The notes: generated from the sequence alone by a model not told the origin. DNA of 64,000 nucleotides from Amycolatopsis balhimycina FH 1894 (GCF_000384295.1 NZ_KB913037.1:6635533-6699532), one strand, 5' to 3'. Numbered from the stretch's first letter, positions 18,276 through 27,293 are shown. Numbers and translations are program-made.

Positions 18276-21200
18276 ATGCGTGCGGCAAGACTCGGGTTTC
18301 GTGCTGCCCTGACAATGACGATGACCGTTGCGCTGGCTGCCGGGGGCGTCGCCGTCCCGGTTGCCTCCGCGGTCGCTTCTCCCGCCAGACCGGCACTGGC
18401 GCAGACCACGTCGTCCTCGGCGGCCGGCTCGGATCGGGCGCGAGTGGCACTGCTGTGGCGAGTCGGCGGCCCGGCCACGAAGCGCGATGCCGAACTGGCC
18501 TTGCTGGGCACGGACGCGGACGTGACCAGGTTCCTGACCACGCTGAAAGACACCGATGTATCCATCGACCGGAGCGTGCAAGTCAGCCGGATGATGTCCG
18601 CCGGTGGCCCGGCGACCCGCTCGGCCGGCCAGCAGGCGTTGGACGCGGGCACCGACGACGCGCTGAAGACGTTCTTGGATGCCGGCTGGGAAACGCCGCA
18701 CGGGGTTGACCTCAGCCTGCGTGTCAGCCAGGTGATGTCGGCTGGTGGCGCGGAAGTCAGGAAAGCGGGACAGCAGGCACTCGACGCCGGTACCGACGAC
18801 GCGCTCAAGACGTTCCTCGATTCCGGGTGGCAGGTTCCGTTCGAGATCGACCAGACGGTGAAGGTCAGCCGCGCGCGGTCGGCCGGCGGCCCCGAGGTGA
18901 AGCGGGCAGGTCAACAAGCTCTGGACGCGGGGACCCTCGACGCGTTGAACCAGTTCCTGACCATCGACTTGCCCGTCGCACAAGCGCGGGACGCGGAAAC
19001 CGCTTCCATCGCCCAGCTCGTGGCGACGGCCAAAGCCGCTTCGGAACAAGCAGCGACTCAGACGCAGCAGGCGAAGGCGGAATCGGACCGAGCCGTTACC
19101 GAGGCCGCGGCCGCGCAGAAGGCGGCTCAGCAAGCGAAGGATGCGGCCGCAGCGGCGCAGGGAAACGCCGGTGAGGCCACGGATGCCGCGAACCGTGCCG
19201 CATACGCCGCCGACCAGGCCGCGATCACCGCGCGCCGGGCGATCGGCGCGGCCAACGCCGCTACCGCCGCCGCGCACACCGCGGCAGTCGCCGCGTCGCG
19301 AGCCGCGACCGCCGCCTCGCAAGCAGGCAAGGCCGCGTCCCACGCTTACGATGCCGCCGCCGCGGCGCTGGGCGACAGGACAAAGGCGGCGGATGCCAAC
19401 GCGGCAGCCCAGACCGCCCGGGACGCGGCTCAGAGCGCGACGACAGCGGCCGATGCCGCACGGTCCGCCCGGACAGCCTCACAGCAGGCCAAGGTCGCCG
19501 GGCAGGCAGCCACCGACGCGGCGAACCAGTCGCGCACGGCGGCGCAGGCGGCGACGGACGCGGCGAATGCCTCCGCGGCCGCCGGCGCCGACGCCCGGCA
19601 GGCACAGGCCGCCGCGGCCAAGGCGCGGGCACAGGCCGCGCGCGCCGTTGCCGCGGCTCAGGCAAGCCAGTCGTGGGCGGATCAGGCCGGGACCGCCGCG
19701 GGCCAGGCCGCGGATGCCGCCGACGCCGCCGCGGCCAACGCCACGGCGGCCGCCAACGCCGCCGCCGACGCGGCGGTCTTCGCCGGGAACGCGGCCGATG
19801 CGGCCCGGAAGGCCACCGACCACGCCAATGCCGCGACGGCAGCGGCGACGACGGCAGGGACGGCGGCACAGCAGGCGTCGCAGATCGCCCAGGTGGCGGG
19901 CAAAGCCGACGACGACCGGATCGCGCTGGCCGGGCAGCAGGCCGACGACGCGGCCTTCGCGGCCTCGGCGGCGTACGCCGCTCGGCGGATCACGCCGCGA
20001 TGGGACCTGGACCAGGCCAGCATCTGGGACGCGGAGACCAACCGCCTCATCGCCGAAGCGACCGCCCCAGGCACCGCGCGCGCCACCGTGATCAGTGACG
20101 CGCGCAAGGTCGCGCTGAAGCTGGCGGACACCGGTGGTTCCTGGGTCAAGGCAGCATCGCTCACCGCGGTCGCCGCGACCGACGACGAAGTCGTCGACTT
20201 CATCACCACCGGCCTGAACGCGGCCGCGGGGCAGGACGACCGCGTCATCCTCAAGCAGCTTTCCGACGCCGGGACAGCCGGCTTCAAGACGGCCGCCACC
20301 ACCGCGCTCGCCGGCTCCGACACCGACGTGCGGAACTTCCTGAGAAGCCGCGACTACCCGGGCCGGTTGCAGGATGACACCCTGCAGGTCAGCCAGATCA
20401 TGTCCGCGGCGAGGGCGGCCGGCCGCACCGTGGTCGTCCAGCACGGCCAAACCGCGCTGGACGCCGGGACCGACAAGGCGTTGCGCGACTTCCTCGACAC
20501 CGAGCAATACGTTTCCCTGCAGATCGACGACAAGGTGAAGGTCGCCCAGGTTCAGTCGGCCGCCCGCGCGGCCGGGGCTCGTGAGGTTGTCGCAGGCGCA
20601 CAGGCCGCATTGGACGGTCCGCCGACGCTGACGCGCGAATTCCTGGCCGTCGGCCAGTTCACCGCGGCCCGACGGGATCAGAACACCGCCGCGCACAACA
20701 ACGCTGTCGAGAGCCTGCTCGCGCAAGCCACCAGCGCCGCGGCCAGTGCCGCCCACGACGCCAACGAAGCCCAGGCCGCCGCGGCGCGCGCCCGCAACTC
20801 CGCCGAGGAGGCAACGCACTACGCCGACGAAGCCGGCATCGCCGCCACTCGGGCCGCCGATGCCGCCAACCAGGCCCAGGCCGCCGCCGACCGTGCCGCC
20901 GCGTCCGCGCAGCAGGCGCAGGCGTCGGCGAACACGGCCGCCTCGGCCGCGGCCTCCGCGACCGCCGCCGCCGACAGGGCCGGCCGCTCCGCGGCCAGTG
21001 CCGCCCACTCGGCGGCGGATGCTGCGGGATATGCCCGCGACGCGGCGAAATACGCGCACGATGCGTACAACGCCGCCGTCGATGCCGGCAAGAGCGCCAA
21101 AGAAGCTTCTGATGCCGCACACGCCGCCTGGGAAGCGGTTGCCAGGAAGGTCGAGACCGAGAAGCAACAGGTCATCGAACAGCGCAAGCAAGCGTGTCAG

Positions 21201-22538
21201 CCCGCAATGCGACCTGCGTCGTCACTGGCCGGCTACAGCACCGAAGACTGCATTCTCCTGCTCACCGGCACCCAGGCGGACAAGGACCGCATCCTGCACC
21301 ACTTGCAGGATCTCTGCCACCAGCTCAATCCCCACGGCAGCGGCTTGAAGGAGAACCTGTGTCTACAGCCGTACAACCTCTTCAACGCCAACTTCCAAGC
21401 CCGGTACCCCGACGGCCTGCCTAACGGCGGAGGGGACCCGGTCAACGACATCTTCCTGTTCATCGGCATCACCCTCCTCACTGCAGCCTGCGAAGGCATC
21501 TGCGACGTCCTCGCACTGCTCGGAGGCGCCGGTGCCGAACTCGGAGCAGTCGACGGTCTCGAGACATCGGCCGCGATCGCGGAAGCCATGGCCGAAGGCA
21601 AAAGCGCCTTCGAGGTCCTCGGCGCCGAAATCAACGCCGAACTCGGTCAGATGGAACGGCTGGCCCTGGAAACTGATGCAGAGTTCGCCGAGATAACCGA
21701 AAGTGCCGAAGACATCGGCGGGATCATCTGCCGGGGCAACAGTTTCGCGGCGGGTACTCGTGTGCTGATGGCGGACGGTACGAGCAAGCCCATCGAGGAC
21801 GTCAGGACGGGAGACCGCGTCGCCAACGCCGAGCCCGGGAGCCCGGTGCTCCAGCAGCACCCCGTCGACGCGGTGCACGTCACCGCTGATGACACCGACT
21901 TCGACGATGTCACCGTGGCCACCCCACAGGGCTCCGCGCGCATCACCGTCACTGCCTACCACCTGTTCTGGGACACCACCGCTCACGCCTGGACGCCCGC
22001 CGCGGCGCTGGCCGCCGGTACGCAGCTCGACAGCCCTCACGGCGGTCACGTCGCCGTCGTCGGGAACCGTCGTTACGTCGGTAGCGGCAGTACGTACAAC
22101 CTCACCATCAACAGCGTGCACACGTACTATGTCGAGGCCGGTGGTGTGCCGGTCCTTGTGCACAACGACGATGGAAACGGCTGTATCAATGGTGGACTGG
22201 GCGCTCTCATCAAGAACAACAAACCGGATCCGGCCGCCGACGCATTGGCGGAGAAGATTGGTGGTGTCTCTCGGGTCAAGTTCGCCAACGACCCCAAGGG
22301 CCGGGAGATCGACGTGGTCAGCGACACCTATATAGCGGAAAGCAAGCCGGCCGGGCTTCAGATCGGCAGTTCTTGGCGCAAGCAGGCCAAGAGTACGTTC
22401 GCGTTCGCCATCCGGGCCGGCCGAACTCCCTACTTCCACTTCGCAGGACCGCCGGATCCCGAGGTGATCGCAAAGCTGGCGGAGTACGGGGAGCGGTATG
22501 GTGTCAACTACGTTGTCGACATCGGACCGCTCGGGTGA
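18276..22538 (+). CDS. Polymorphic toxin: ALF repeats, Ala-rich coiled coils, HINT domain, REase-fold toxin tip
   Basis: 1420 residues with a signal peptide (residues 1-40). ALF-type repeats (MSAGGPATRSAGQQALDAGT and similar) fill about 55-230 and again 600-790. Two alanine-rich coiled coils occupy about 240-560 and 800-970. A cysteine-bearing segment and a hydrophobic stretch (IFLFIGITLLTAACEGICDVLALLGG) precede a pretoxin HINT domain at 1152-1297: Cys1152 with NSFAAGTRVLMADG, the YHLFW block and the end HTYYVEAGGVPVLVHN. The last 123 residues have REIDVVSDTYIAESKP, a D...ExK motif of restriction-endonuclease-fold nucleases (Tox-REase type). HINT self-cleavage is expected to release this DNase-like tip into competitors. 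The immunity gene follows after 5 bases. Confidence 0.9.
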   Translation: MRAARLGFRAALTMTMTVALAAGGVAVPVASAVASPARPALAQTTSSSAAGSDRARVALLWRVGGPATKRDAELALLGTDADVTRFLTTLKDTDVSIDRSVQVSRMMSAGGPATRSAGQQALDAGTDDALKTFLDAGWETPHGVDLSLRVSQVMSAGGAEVRKAGQQALDAGTDDALKTFLDSGWQVPFEIDQTVKVSRARSAGGPEVKRAGQQALDAGTLDALNQFLTIDLPVAQARDAETASIAQLVATAKAASEQAATQTQQAKAESDRAVTEAAAAQKAAQQAKDAAAAAQGNAGEATDAANRAAYAADQAAITARRAIGAANAATAAAHTAAVAASRAATAASQAGKAASHAYDAAAAALGDRTKAADANAAAQTARDAAQSATTAADAARSARTASQQAKVAGQAATDAANQSRTAAQAATDAANASAAAGADARQAQAAAAKARAQAARAVAAAQASQSWADQAGTAAGQAADAADAAAANATAAANAAADAAVFAGNAADAARKATDHANAATAAATTAGTAAQQASQIAQVAGKADDDRIALAGQQADDAAFAASAAYAARRITPRWDLDQASIWDAETNRLIAEATAPGTARATVISDARKVALKLADTGGSWVKAASLTAVAATDDEVVDFITTGLNAAAGQDDRVILKQLSDAGTAGFKTAATTALAGSDTDVRNFLRSRDYPGRLQDDTLQVSQIMSAARAAGRTVVVQHGQTALDAGTDKALRDFLDTEQYVSLQIDDKVKVAQVQSAARAAGAREVVAGAQAALDGPPTLTREFLAVGQFTAARRDQNTAAHNNAVESLLAQATSAAASAAHDANEAQAAAARARNSAEEATHYADEAGIAATRAADAANQAQAAADRAAASAQQAQASANTAASAAASATAAADRAGRSAASAAHSAADAAGYARDAAKYAHDAYNAAVDAGKSAKEASDAAHAAWEAVARKVETEKQQVIEQRKQACQPAMRPASSLAGYSTEDCILLLTGTQADKDRILHHLQDLCHQLNPHGSGLKENLCLQPYNLFNANFQARYPDGLPNGGGDPVNDIFLFIGITLLTAACEGICDVLALLGGAGAELGAVDGLETSAAIAEAMAEGKSAFEVLGAEINAELGQMERLALETDAEFAEITESAEDIGGIICRGNSFAAGTRVLMADGTSKPIEDVRTGDRVANAEPGSPVLQQHPVDAVHVTADDTDFDDVTVATPQGSARITVTAYHLFWDTTAHAWTPAAALAAGTQLDSPHGGHVAVVGNRRYVGSGSTYNLTINSVHTYYVEAGGVPVLVHNDDGNGCINGGLGALIKNNKPDPAADALAEKIGGVSRVKFANDPKGREIDVVSDTYIAESKPAGLQIGSSWRKQAKSTFAFAIRAGRTPYFHFAGPPDPEVIAKLAEYGERYGVNYVVDIGPLG

Positions 22539-22543
22539 TTTGA

Positions 22544-22939
22544 TTGTATGAATTTCATGGCTGGTTCGGGCTTGCGGAAACTCCGGAGGAAATCGAGGAG
22601 GAGAAATTTGACGGCCTGTTGGCCGAGCTTCGTGTGAAGATATCCGGCATCGACTGGTCTTCGGGCGAAGCGGAGCTGAAGGTATTCAACGGTCTGCACT
22701 TCCTGCTGGTGAACGGTGTGCCGAACCGACGTCGGGATGAAGAGCGCGAACTGACCGAGCTCTTGGAGTACGTCGCTCGGCGTTTCCCCGGGTCCTGGGG
22801 CATGTTGTACGAACGGTCGGACGACATGGATACTCCGCCAGGTCCCGGCGCTTTCCGGGTGCGAGTCATGGCGCGTGGTGAACTTCACGAGCGGTTGGAT
22901 CCGTTCCTCTCCCCGGTCAGGCCGGTCATCGAGGATTGA
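22544..22939 (+). CDS. Imm7-family immunity protein
   Basis: 131 residues starting at TTG 22544, which gives the family start MYEFHGWF; the nearest ribosome-site-like sequence (GGGTG) overlaps the toxin stop. The family pattern is clear: HGWF at the start, GLHFLLVNGVPNRR, then FPGSWGMLYERSDD and the terminal DPFLSPVRPVIED. Imm7 proteins are cytoplasmic and neutralise the toxin tip encoded just upstream, protecting the producer and its kin. Gap to the toxin stop is 5 bases, so the two are coupled. A hairpin terminator follows 43 bases later. Confidence 0.88.
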   Translation: MYEFHGWFGLAETPEEIEEEKFDGLLAELRVKISGIDWSSGEAELKVFNGLHFLLVNGVPNRRRDEERELTELLEYVARRFPGSWGMLYERSDDMDTPPGPGAFRVRVMARGELHERLDPFLSPVRPVIED

Positions 22940-22981
22940 GCCGGAGGGTTTCCGAGTCCGGTTACCGTGGGTGGTGGACGG

Positions 22982-23009
22982 GTTGCCCCGGTGAGGAGAC
23001 CGGGGCAAC
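22982..23009. terminator. Terminator of the toxin-immunity operon
   Basis: 11-bp perfect stem (22982-22992/22999-23009), loop of six, 43 bases after the Imm7 stop. Confidence 0.7.
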
Positions 23010-23039
23010 TCGCGATGGCGGGCGCCCCGGTGGCAGGAC

Positions 23040-23117
23040 ATGCTTCGGGTCGTCCGCAGCCGCGCCGAGGCGGCGTCCTTCGTGCAGGTCCAGCTCGGCT
23101 ACCAGACCGTGCCGTGA
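23040..23117 (+). other. 25-codon open frame overlapping the signal-peptidase remnant
   Basis: ATG 23040 to TGA 23115-23117, overlapping the following GTG as GTGA. The product MLRVVRSRAEAASFVQVQL plus six residues is not recognised and no clear ribosome site is present. It could be a short upstream peptide or a leftover of the broken gene. Confidence 0.25.
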
Positions 23118-23551
23118 AAGGGCTCGTCCTCGCCGGACTGCCGGCCGCCGGACTGCCGGCTGCGCCGTCGTTGTCCGCCGCGGCCTGATCCTGACCACAG
23201 TGGACGGTTCGAGCATGGCACCGGGACTGCGGTCCGGCGACCGGGTCCTGGTGCGCCGGACCCGCCGCCCACGGCGTGGCCAGGTAGCCCTGCTGCGCTA
23301 CCCGCGGTTGCCGAGCGGAGCGCCGACGGGGGTAGATGCTGCTCAAACGCGTCGTGGCGGTATCCGGCGACCGCATGCCGCCGAGCTGGGCCGACCCGGA
23401 CGTCCACGGCCTCGCCGGCACGGTGGTGCCGCCCGGCTGCACCGTCGTCCTGGGTGACAACCGGCCGGCCAGCTGGGACTCCCGGCACTACGGGTTCGTG
23501 CCGCGGGACAGGCTGGTCGGCGTGGTGGTGCGGCACGTGTCCCGTGAGTGA
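23114..23551 (+). pseudogene. S26 signal-peptidase-like gene broken by two frame changes
   Basis: The pieces of one S26 protease lie in three segments. KGLVLAGLPAAGLPAA (frame of 23114) is the short N-terminal membrane segment. AVVVRRGLILTTVDGSSMAPGLRSGDRVLVRR (frame of 23164) carries the catalytic Ser in SSMAP. LLKRVVAVSGDRM (from 23336) carries the catalytic Lys and runs to VLGDNRPASWDSRHYGFVP. Frame changes are needed near 23150-23165 and at the run of G at 23328-23332, and a TAG at 23333 replaces what is usually a Trp codon. Either a recent pseudogene or sequencing error. The 3' end overlaps the convergent PAP2 gene by 64 bp. Confidence 0.65.
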
Positions 23552-24261
23552 CGGTGGCCCCACAGCGACGCGGCGACGACGGAGACGGCCAGCAGCGTGA
23601 CGCTGCCCGCGATGTCGAGCACGTAGTGGTTCCCCGTGGCGAGCACGTCGGCCGCCATGAGCAGCGGGAACAACCACGCCAACAGTGCCAGGCGCGGATG
23701 CGTGCCCCGCAGCGCGGACCACACGGCGTACGCGCACCACAGCGACCAGCCGACGTGCATGCTGGGCATGGCCGTGTAGTGGGTGGGCCGCGTCCAGCTC
23801 TCCAGGTGCAGGAAGTCGTACCGGGCAACGACGTCGACGGCGCCCGGCAGCGCGAACCGCGGTGGCGACATCGGCACCGCCCAGTAGACCGGCAGGACGA
23901 GGGCCATCATCGCGACCATCGTCCGGCGGGCCTGGCGGTAGACGCCGGCGTGCCGGACGAACACCCACACCAGCACACCGGCGACGACGACGTAGTACAG
24001 CCGGTACAGGTACACCGCCGGCTGACACAGAACCGGATTTCCGGCCAGCCGGCCGTTTACGCTGCGTTCGATGTCGATGTGTATCGCGTGTTCGGTGGAC
24101 TGGAGGGCCAGCGCGTTGGCGGTGGCGGCCGCGAAGTCCTTGCCCACAGCGGCATCGAGACGCGCGAAGAGCAGAAACCAAAGCAGCAGAAGGAGCAGTT
24201 CGACGAGCACGGCGGGTCGCCCGCCGACACCCCGGATGAGCGCGCTTGCCCGGATCCGCAC
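23488..24261 (-). CDS. PAP2-superfamily membrane protein (inositolphosphotransferase-like)
   Basis: 257 residues with six hydrophobic segments. Phosphatase motifs of the Aur1/Ipt1-like branch are visible: VPMSPPRFALPG, then PSMHVGWSLWCAY (PSxH) and TGNHYVLDIAGSV (catalytic His and Asp). Such proteins dephosphorylate or transfer head groups on lipid phosphates at the membrane. The first transmembrane segment (VELLLLLLWFLLF) follows a short basic N-terminus. The C-terminal 21 codons overlap the end of the broken signal peptidase gene. Confidence 0.82.
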   Translation of the reverse strand: MRIRASALIRGVGGRPAVLVELLLLLLWFLLFARLDAAVGKDFAAATANALALQSTEHAIHIDIERSVNGRLAGNPVLCQPAVYLYRLYYVVVAGVLVWVFVRHAGVYRQARRTMVAMMALVLPVYWAVPMSPPRFALPGAVDVVARYDFLHLESWTRPTHYTAMPSMHVGWSLWCAYAVWSALRGTHPRLALLAWLFPLLMAADVLATGNHYVLDIAGSVTLLAVSVVAASLWGHRHSRDTCRTTTPTSLSRGTNP

Positions 24262-24352
24262 GCGGTCACCCTAGCCGAAGACCACCGTCCGGGTTTCCGC
24301 GCGAGCGGGCGGGCTCGGCTTGCACCGAGCCCGCCCTGCGTCACTCACCGGG

Positions 24353-25840
24353 TCAACGCTGCAGCGTCAGCACACCCGGCTTGTACGGCAGGAGGCCGTA
24401 GTCGGTGCCGTCGGAGCCGGGGTCGCGTCCTTGGTAGAGGAACTGCAGGTTGCAGGGGTCGACGGTCTTGGTCTGGTCCGGGTTGGTGCGGACCAGGTCA
24501 CCGTGGCTGACGTCGTTGGTCCAGGTGGCGCCGCTGTTGGCCTTGCCCGCGAAGGGATTGCTCTCGGTCGCGGCCTGCGGGGTCCACGTGCCGCCCAGGC
24601 TCGTGGCCGTGAACGAGCGGAAGAAGCGCCGCTCGTTCGTCCCCCGCGCCTCGACGATCATGAGGTACTGGTTCTGGCCCTGGATCTTGTAGACCTCGGG
24701 TGCTTCGAACAGGTTGAGGGGAGTGTCGCTCATGATCTTCGTGTAGCTCGCGCCGAAGCTGCCCGGGAAGTTCCCGATGGGCATGGTGGCGCGGTAGATG
24801 TTGCCGTTGTCGTCGGCGAAGAACAGGTACATGTTCGTGTCGTCGCCGATGAGGGTCTGGTCGATCGGGGCCCCGCTGGGGAGGCTGCCCGTGAACAGCG
24901 TCTGCGGTGAGGACCAGCTGTTGGGGTTGGTGGGGTCGCTCGAGGTGCGGTAGGAGAAGGCCGGCCCGCCCCACTGGTAGGCGAGCACCCAGATGTTCTT
25001 CGGGGCGAAGTAGAACAGCGTCGGCGCGATGGCTCCGAAGGACATCGAGTTCTGGCTCGCGGTGGCCATGTCGGACCAGTTCGTGAAGGGGGTGAAGCTC
25101 GTGGACTTCCAGTTCGTCCCGGTGTCGTGCGTCGTGGCGTAGACGACGTGCTTGCCGTTGTAGACGACGTTGGTGAAGTCCTTGAGCGAGACCCACCCGG
25201 ACTTCGGGTTCGCCAGCGGGCCGGTCGACGACCAGCGGTACGTCGACGGCAGCGCGCAGGTGCCGGTGCCGCTGCCCCCGTCGACCTGGACGAGCTGCCA
25301 CTGTTGATCGTTGCCGGCCGCACTGCTCGCCTGCACCACGCTGGCGCCGTCGGCGGTCGAGGCGCCCTGCACGTCGAGGGCCTTGCCGCTGTTGCGGTTG
25401 ACCAACCGGACGTACCCGCTGTCGGAGTCGGCGAGGCTGAACTGCTGGTTGGCCCCGCCGTTGTCGGTCCACTGCACCACGGGGGCGCCGTCGGCGGTCG
25501 AGGCGCCCTGCACGTCGGCGAGCTTGCCGGAGTGCCGCGCGCGCAGCTTGTAGTTGCCGCCGCCGGCGTCCACGAACTGGAACTGCTGGTTGGTGGTATT
25601 GGTGCGGGTCCACTGGATGAGGCCGGCGCCATCGGCGGTGGACGCACCGTTGACGTCGAGGGCCTTACCGCTGTTGCGGTTCAGCAGCACGTACCAGGCG
25701 CTGGTGTCCACAGTGGCGGCCGACGCCGAGGTGGGGGCCACCGTGAGCAGCCCGCCCGCAACCGTCATGACCGCCGCGGTCGCCAACCCGGACTGCCACC
25801 GGCGACGCCGCCTCGCGGTCCTCGCAAACCCAACCGACAT
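24353..25840 (-). CDS. GH62 alpha-L-arabinofuranosidase with N-terminal ricin-type carbohydrate-binding domain
   Basis: 495 residues from the ATG at 25840 (AAGGA nine bases upstream; ATG 25846 is also possible). A Sec signal ([30 protein letters not shown]...ASA) is followed by a CBM13/RICIN domain (about 45-180) with three repeats of [17 protein letters not shown] and QQW. After a glycine linker, [19 protein letters not shown] begins the GH62 five-bladed propeller, which includes [38 protein letters not shown] and the C-terminal [10 protein letters not shown]62 enzymes remove arabinose from arabinoxylan. Secreted; a perfect LacI-type palindrome lies 85 bp before the start. Confidence 0.92.
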   Translation of the reverse strand: MSVGFARTARRRRRWQSGLATAAVMTVAGGLLTVAPTSASAATVDTSAWYVLLNRNSGKALDVNGASTADGAGLIQWTRTNTTNQQFQFVDAGGGNYKLRARHSGKLADVQGASTADGAPVVQWTDNGGANQQFSLADSDSGYVRLVNRNSGKALDVQGASTADGASVVQASSAAGNDQQWQLVQVDGGSGTGTCALPSTYRWSSTGPLANPKSGWVSLKDFTNVVYNGKHVVYATTHDTGTNWKSTSFTPFTNWSDMATASQNSMSFGAIAPTLFYFAPKNIWVLAYQWGGPAFSYRTSSDPTNPNSWSSPQTLFTGSLPSGAPIDQTLIGDDTNMYLFFADDNGNIYRATMPIGNFPGSFGASYTKIMSDTPLNLFEAPEVYKIQGQNQYLMIVEARGTNERRFFRSFTATSLGGTWTPQAATESNPFAGKANSGATWTNDVSHGDLVRTNPDQTKTVDPCNLQFLYQGRDPGSDGTDYGLLPYKPGVLTLQR

Positions 25841-25924
25841 GAGCATCTTTCCTTCCAGGAGGGGCCGCAACGCTGCGGATCCCGACGACACCCACGCACG
25901 GACACAACAGTCCAGGCGAGGAGT

Positions 25925-25938
25925 TGTTAGCGCTAACA
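25925..25938. promoter_or_regulatory. LacI-family operator of the arabinofuranosidase gene
   Basis: TGTTAGCGCTAACA, a perfect 14-bp palindrome with the central CG of LacI-family sites, 85 bp upstream of the ATG at 25840. In actinomycetes such sites control plant-polysaccharide genes. No LacI gene is present in the window, so the regulator acts from elsewhere. The rest of 25939-26219 shows no gene. Confidence 0.8.
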
Positions 25939-26219
25939 CTTCCGACGGCAATCCAGGCAAGGGGTATGAGGGACGGGGGAGTGGTTCAGCGGTGCGACTG
26001 AACGCACCACGAGGACTGTGAACGACGGCGTCGGCGGCGTCAAGATGTAACGGGAAGGTTTTCGAAGGAAGTCCGGCGTGCTACGCGTCGGCGAGATCTC
26101 CGAGAATATGAATAAGATTCGGAAATGGACCGGGGCGCTGACCTGCCCTGGCGCGAGAGGTGGCCGGCCAGGCCGCGACGACGGGTGAACCGATCAGGGC
26201 GAGGGCCGGCGACGATATC

Positions 26220-26245
26220 GGCACGCGGCGTGGATGCCGCGTGCC
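26220..26245. terminator. Hairpin after the first MerR-type gene
   Basis: 10-bp perfect stem (26220-26229/26236-26245), loop GTGGAT, three bases beyond the stop of the minus-strand regulator gene. Confidence 0.65.
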
Positions 26246-26248
26246 GAG

Positions 26249-26587
26249 TCAGTCGACGGTGTCGAGGCGCTGGGATCGGTTGAGGCGCTGGGCTTCGTGG
26301 AGCTGGTCTTCGAGGGTGACGATGCGGCAGGCGGCGTCGACGGCGGTGCCCCCATCGACCAGTTCCCGCACGCGGGCGGCCAGGCGCAGCTGGTGCCGGG
26401 TGTAGCGGCGGTGCCCGCCGCTGGAGCGTTCCGGGGTGATCAGGCCGGCCTCGTCGAGGCTGCGCAGGAACCCCTGGGTGGTACCGAGCATGTCCGCGGC
26501 CCGGCCCATGGTGTAGCCGGGGTAGTGCTCGTCGTCGAACTTGCCGGCCCCGCTCGGCGTGGCCGGTCCTTCTTGGTCAGGAATCAT
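26249..26587 (-). CDS. Small MerR-type regulator, module copy 1
   Basis: 112 residues. A MerR-like winged helix: PGYTMGRAADMLGTTQGFLRSLDEAGLI and GGHRRYTRHQLRLAARVRELVD, then a short helix (ACRIVTLEDQLHEAQRL) suited to dimerisation. There is no ligand-binding domain, as in small actinobacterial MerR/BldC-like factors. GGAGG lies four bases before the ATG. It is about 75% identical by eye to the product of 45971-46306, and both genes have the same upstream architecture: a terminator-like hairpin just before the ribosome site and a long noncoding leader. Its own target is unknown; autoregulation is plausible. Confidence 0.88.
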   Translation of the reverse strand: MIPDQEGPATPSGAGKFDDEHYPGYTMGRAADMLGTTQGFLRSLDEAGLITPERSSGGHRRYTRHQLRLAARVRELVDGGTAVDAACRIVTLEDQLHEAQRLNRSQRLDTVD

Positions 26588-27257
26588 TCCACCTCCACAT
26601 CACAAAGGACCCCGGGTGCCGCGACGGCACCCGGGGTCCTCAAGGGTTGGGTTTCACCATTGTCAACCGGCGCGACCGCCGGCGTCCTGCACCCGCGTCC
26701 GGCCGAAAGCCGGCATCCGCGGGGATCGCTCATTCGTGACCGAGCACCACCTCCGAACTCGATGGGACTGCGGCACCCGCGCGGCGCTACCCAGCCGCTG
26801 CGGGCGATCCAATGATGCTCCCGATCCCTTCTCTCCTGTGTTTTCCACTTACTGGGTACTTCTACTTCACCTGCTGCGAGCGTCACGACCGGAACCCTTT
26901 CCACTGATCGGTCCCAGCACGCTGACGTCGCTGGTCACTGCCCGGAGCCCTGTCCACTGATCGGCCCCGGCCACCTGACCGGTCCTGCACCTGAACTGCA
27001 AACAACTGAACTGCACGAACAACAACCACAACTGCTGATCTTCACGGGCGCACGTGCTCCGCCCGCTTCCTGCACTTCCGCTCCGGACCGGTACTACCTG
27101 GTCAAACCTCTTCACAACCCGGTCCCGGAGTACTGCTCCCGGTCACCAGCCGAAACCTTGTTCCCAGATCGGCTCCGCACTGCCTGACCGTCTTGTCTCA
27201 CCTCGCGGGTAGTTACGTCCTCTCCCGCGCCTGCTTGACGTTGTCTCTCTCGCTACG
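26588..27257 (-). ncRNA. Putative structured leader RNA of the MerR-type gene, copy 1
   Basis: About 670 bases separate the predicted start of transcription (~27257) from the regulator ATG. Elements in transcript order: a possible H-type pseudoknot (plus-strand halves 27237-27241 with 27215-27219, and 27224-27229 with 27204-27209); a variable middle; a hairpin at 26667-26682; a conserved block at 26645-26668; and a 15-bp terminator-like stem (26606-26620/26626-26640) followed by TTTGTG, ten bases before the ribosome site. The same elements occur at 46307-46991. Stem 26670/26679 is G-C here and A-T in copy 2; the outer pair of the terminator stem is A-T here and G-C there. Expression as RNA is inference. 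Confidence 0.6.
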
Positions 27258-27263
27258 AGAAGA

Positions 27264-27293
27264 ACACTACACACACCCGCTGGGGGATGTCTA
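27264..27293 (-). promoter_or_regulatory. Promoter of the MerR leader, copy 1
   Basis: On the minus strand TAGACA (27293-27288), an 18-base spacer and TAGTGT (27269-27264). Copy 2 has TAGACA, exactly 18 bases and TAGAGT, while the spacer sequence itself differs in its first half, which supports a real sigma-70-type promoter. Confidence 0.65.

Noticed and set aside
19100..21200. Ala-rich reading frames on other strands or frames within the toxin gene
   Set aside because: Alternative frames give Arg/Pro-rich or Ala-rich translations caused by GCN-rich codons; only the frame from 18276 has a signal peptide and domains.
21729..21746. Missing HINT nucleophile in the polymorphic toxin
   Set aside because: At first Gly1154 seemed to replace the cysteine before NSF, but Cys1152 lies at a spacing I recall from related pretoxin HINT domains, so loss of activity is not supported.
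26584..26904. Open frame through the leader ending ATGA on the MerR start, with a similar frame at 46303-46617
   Set aside because: The two frames align, but most base differences between them change the amino acid, while RNA stems are preserved. This fits noncoding RNA better than protein; a coupled leader peptide is not fully excluded.
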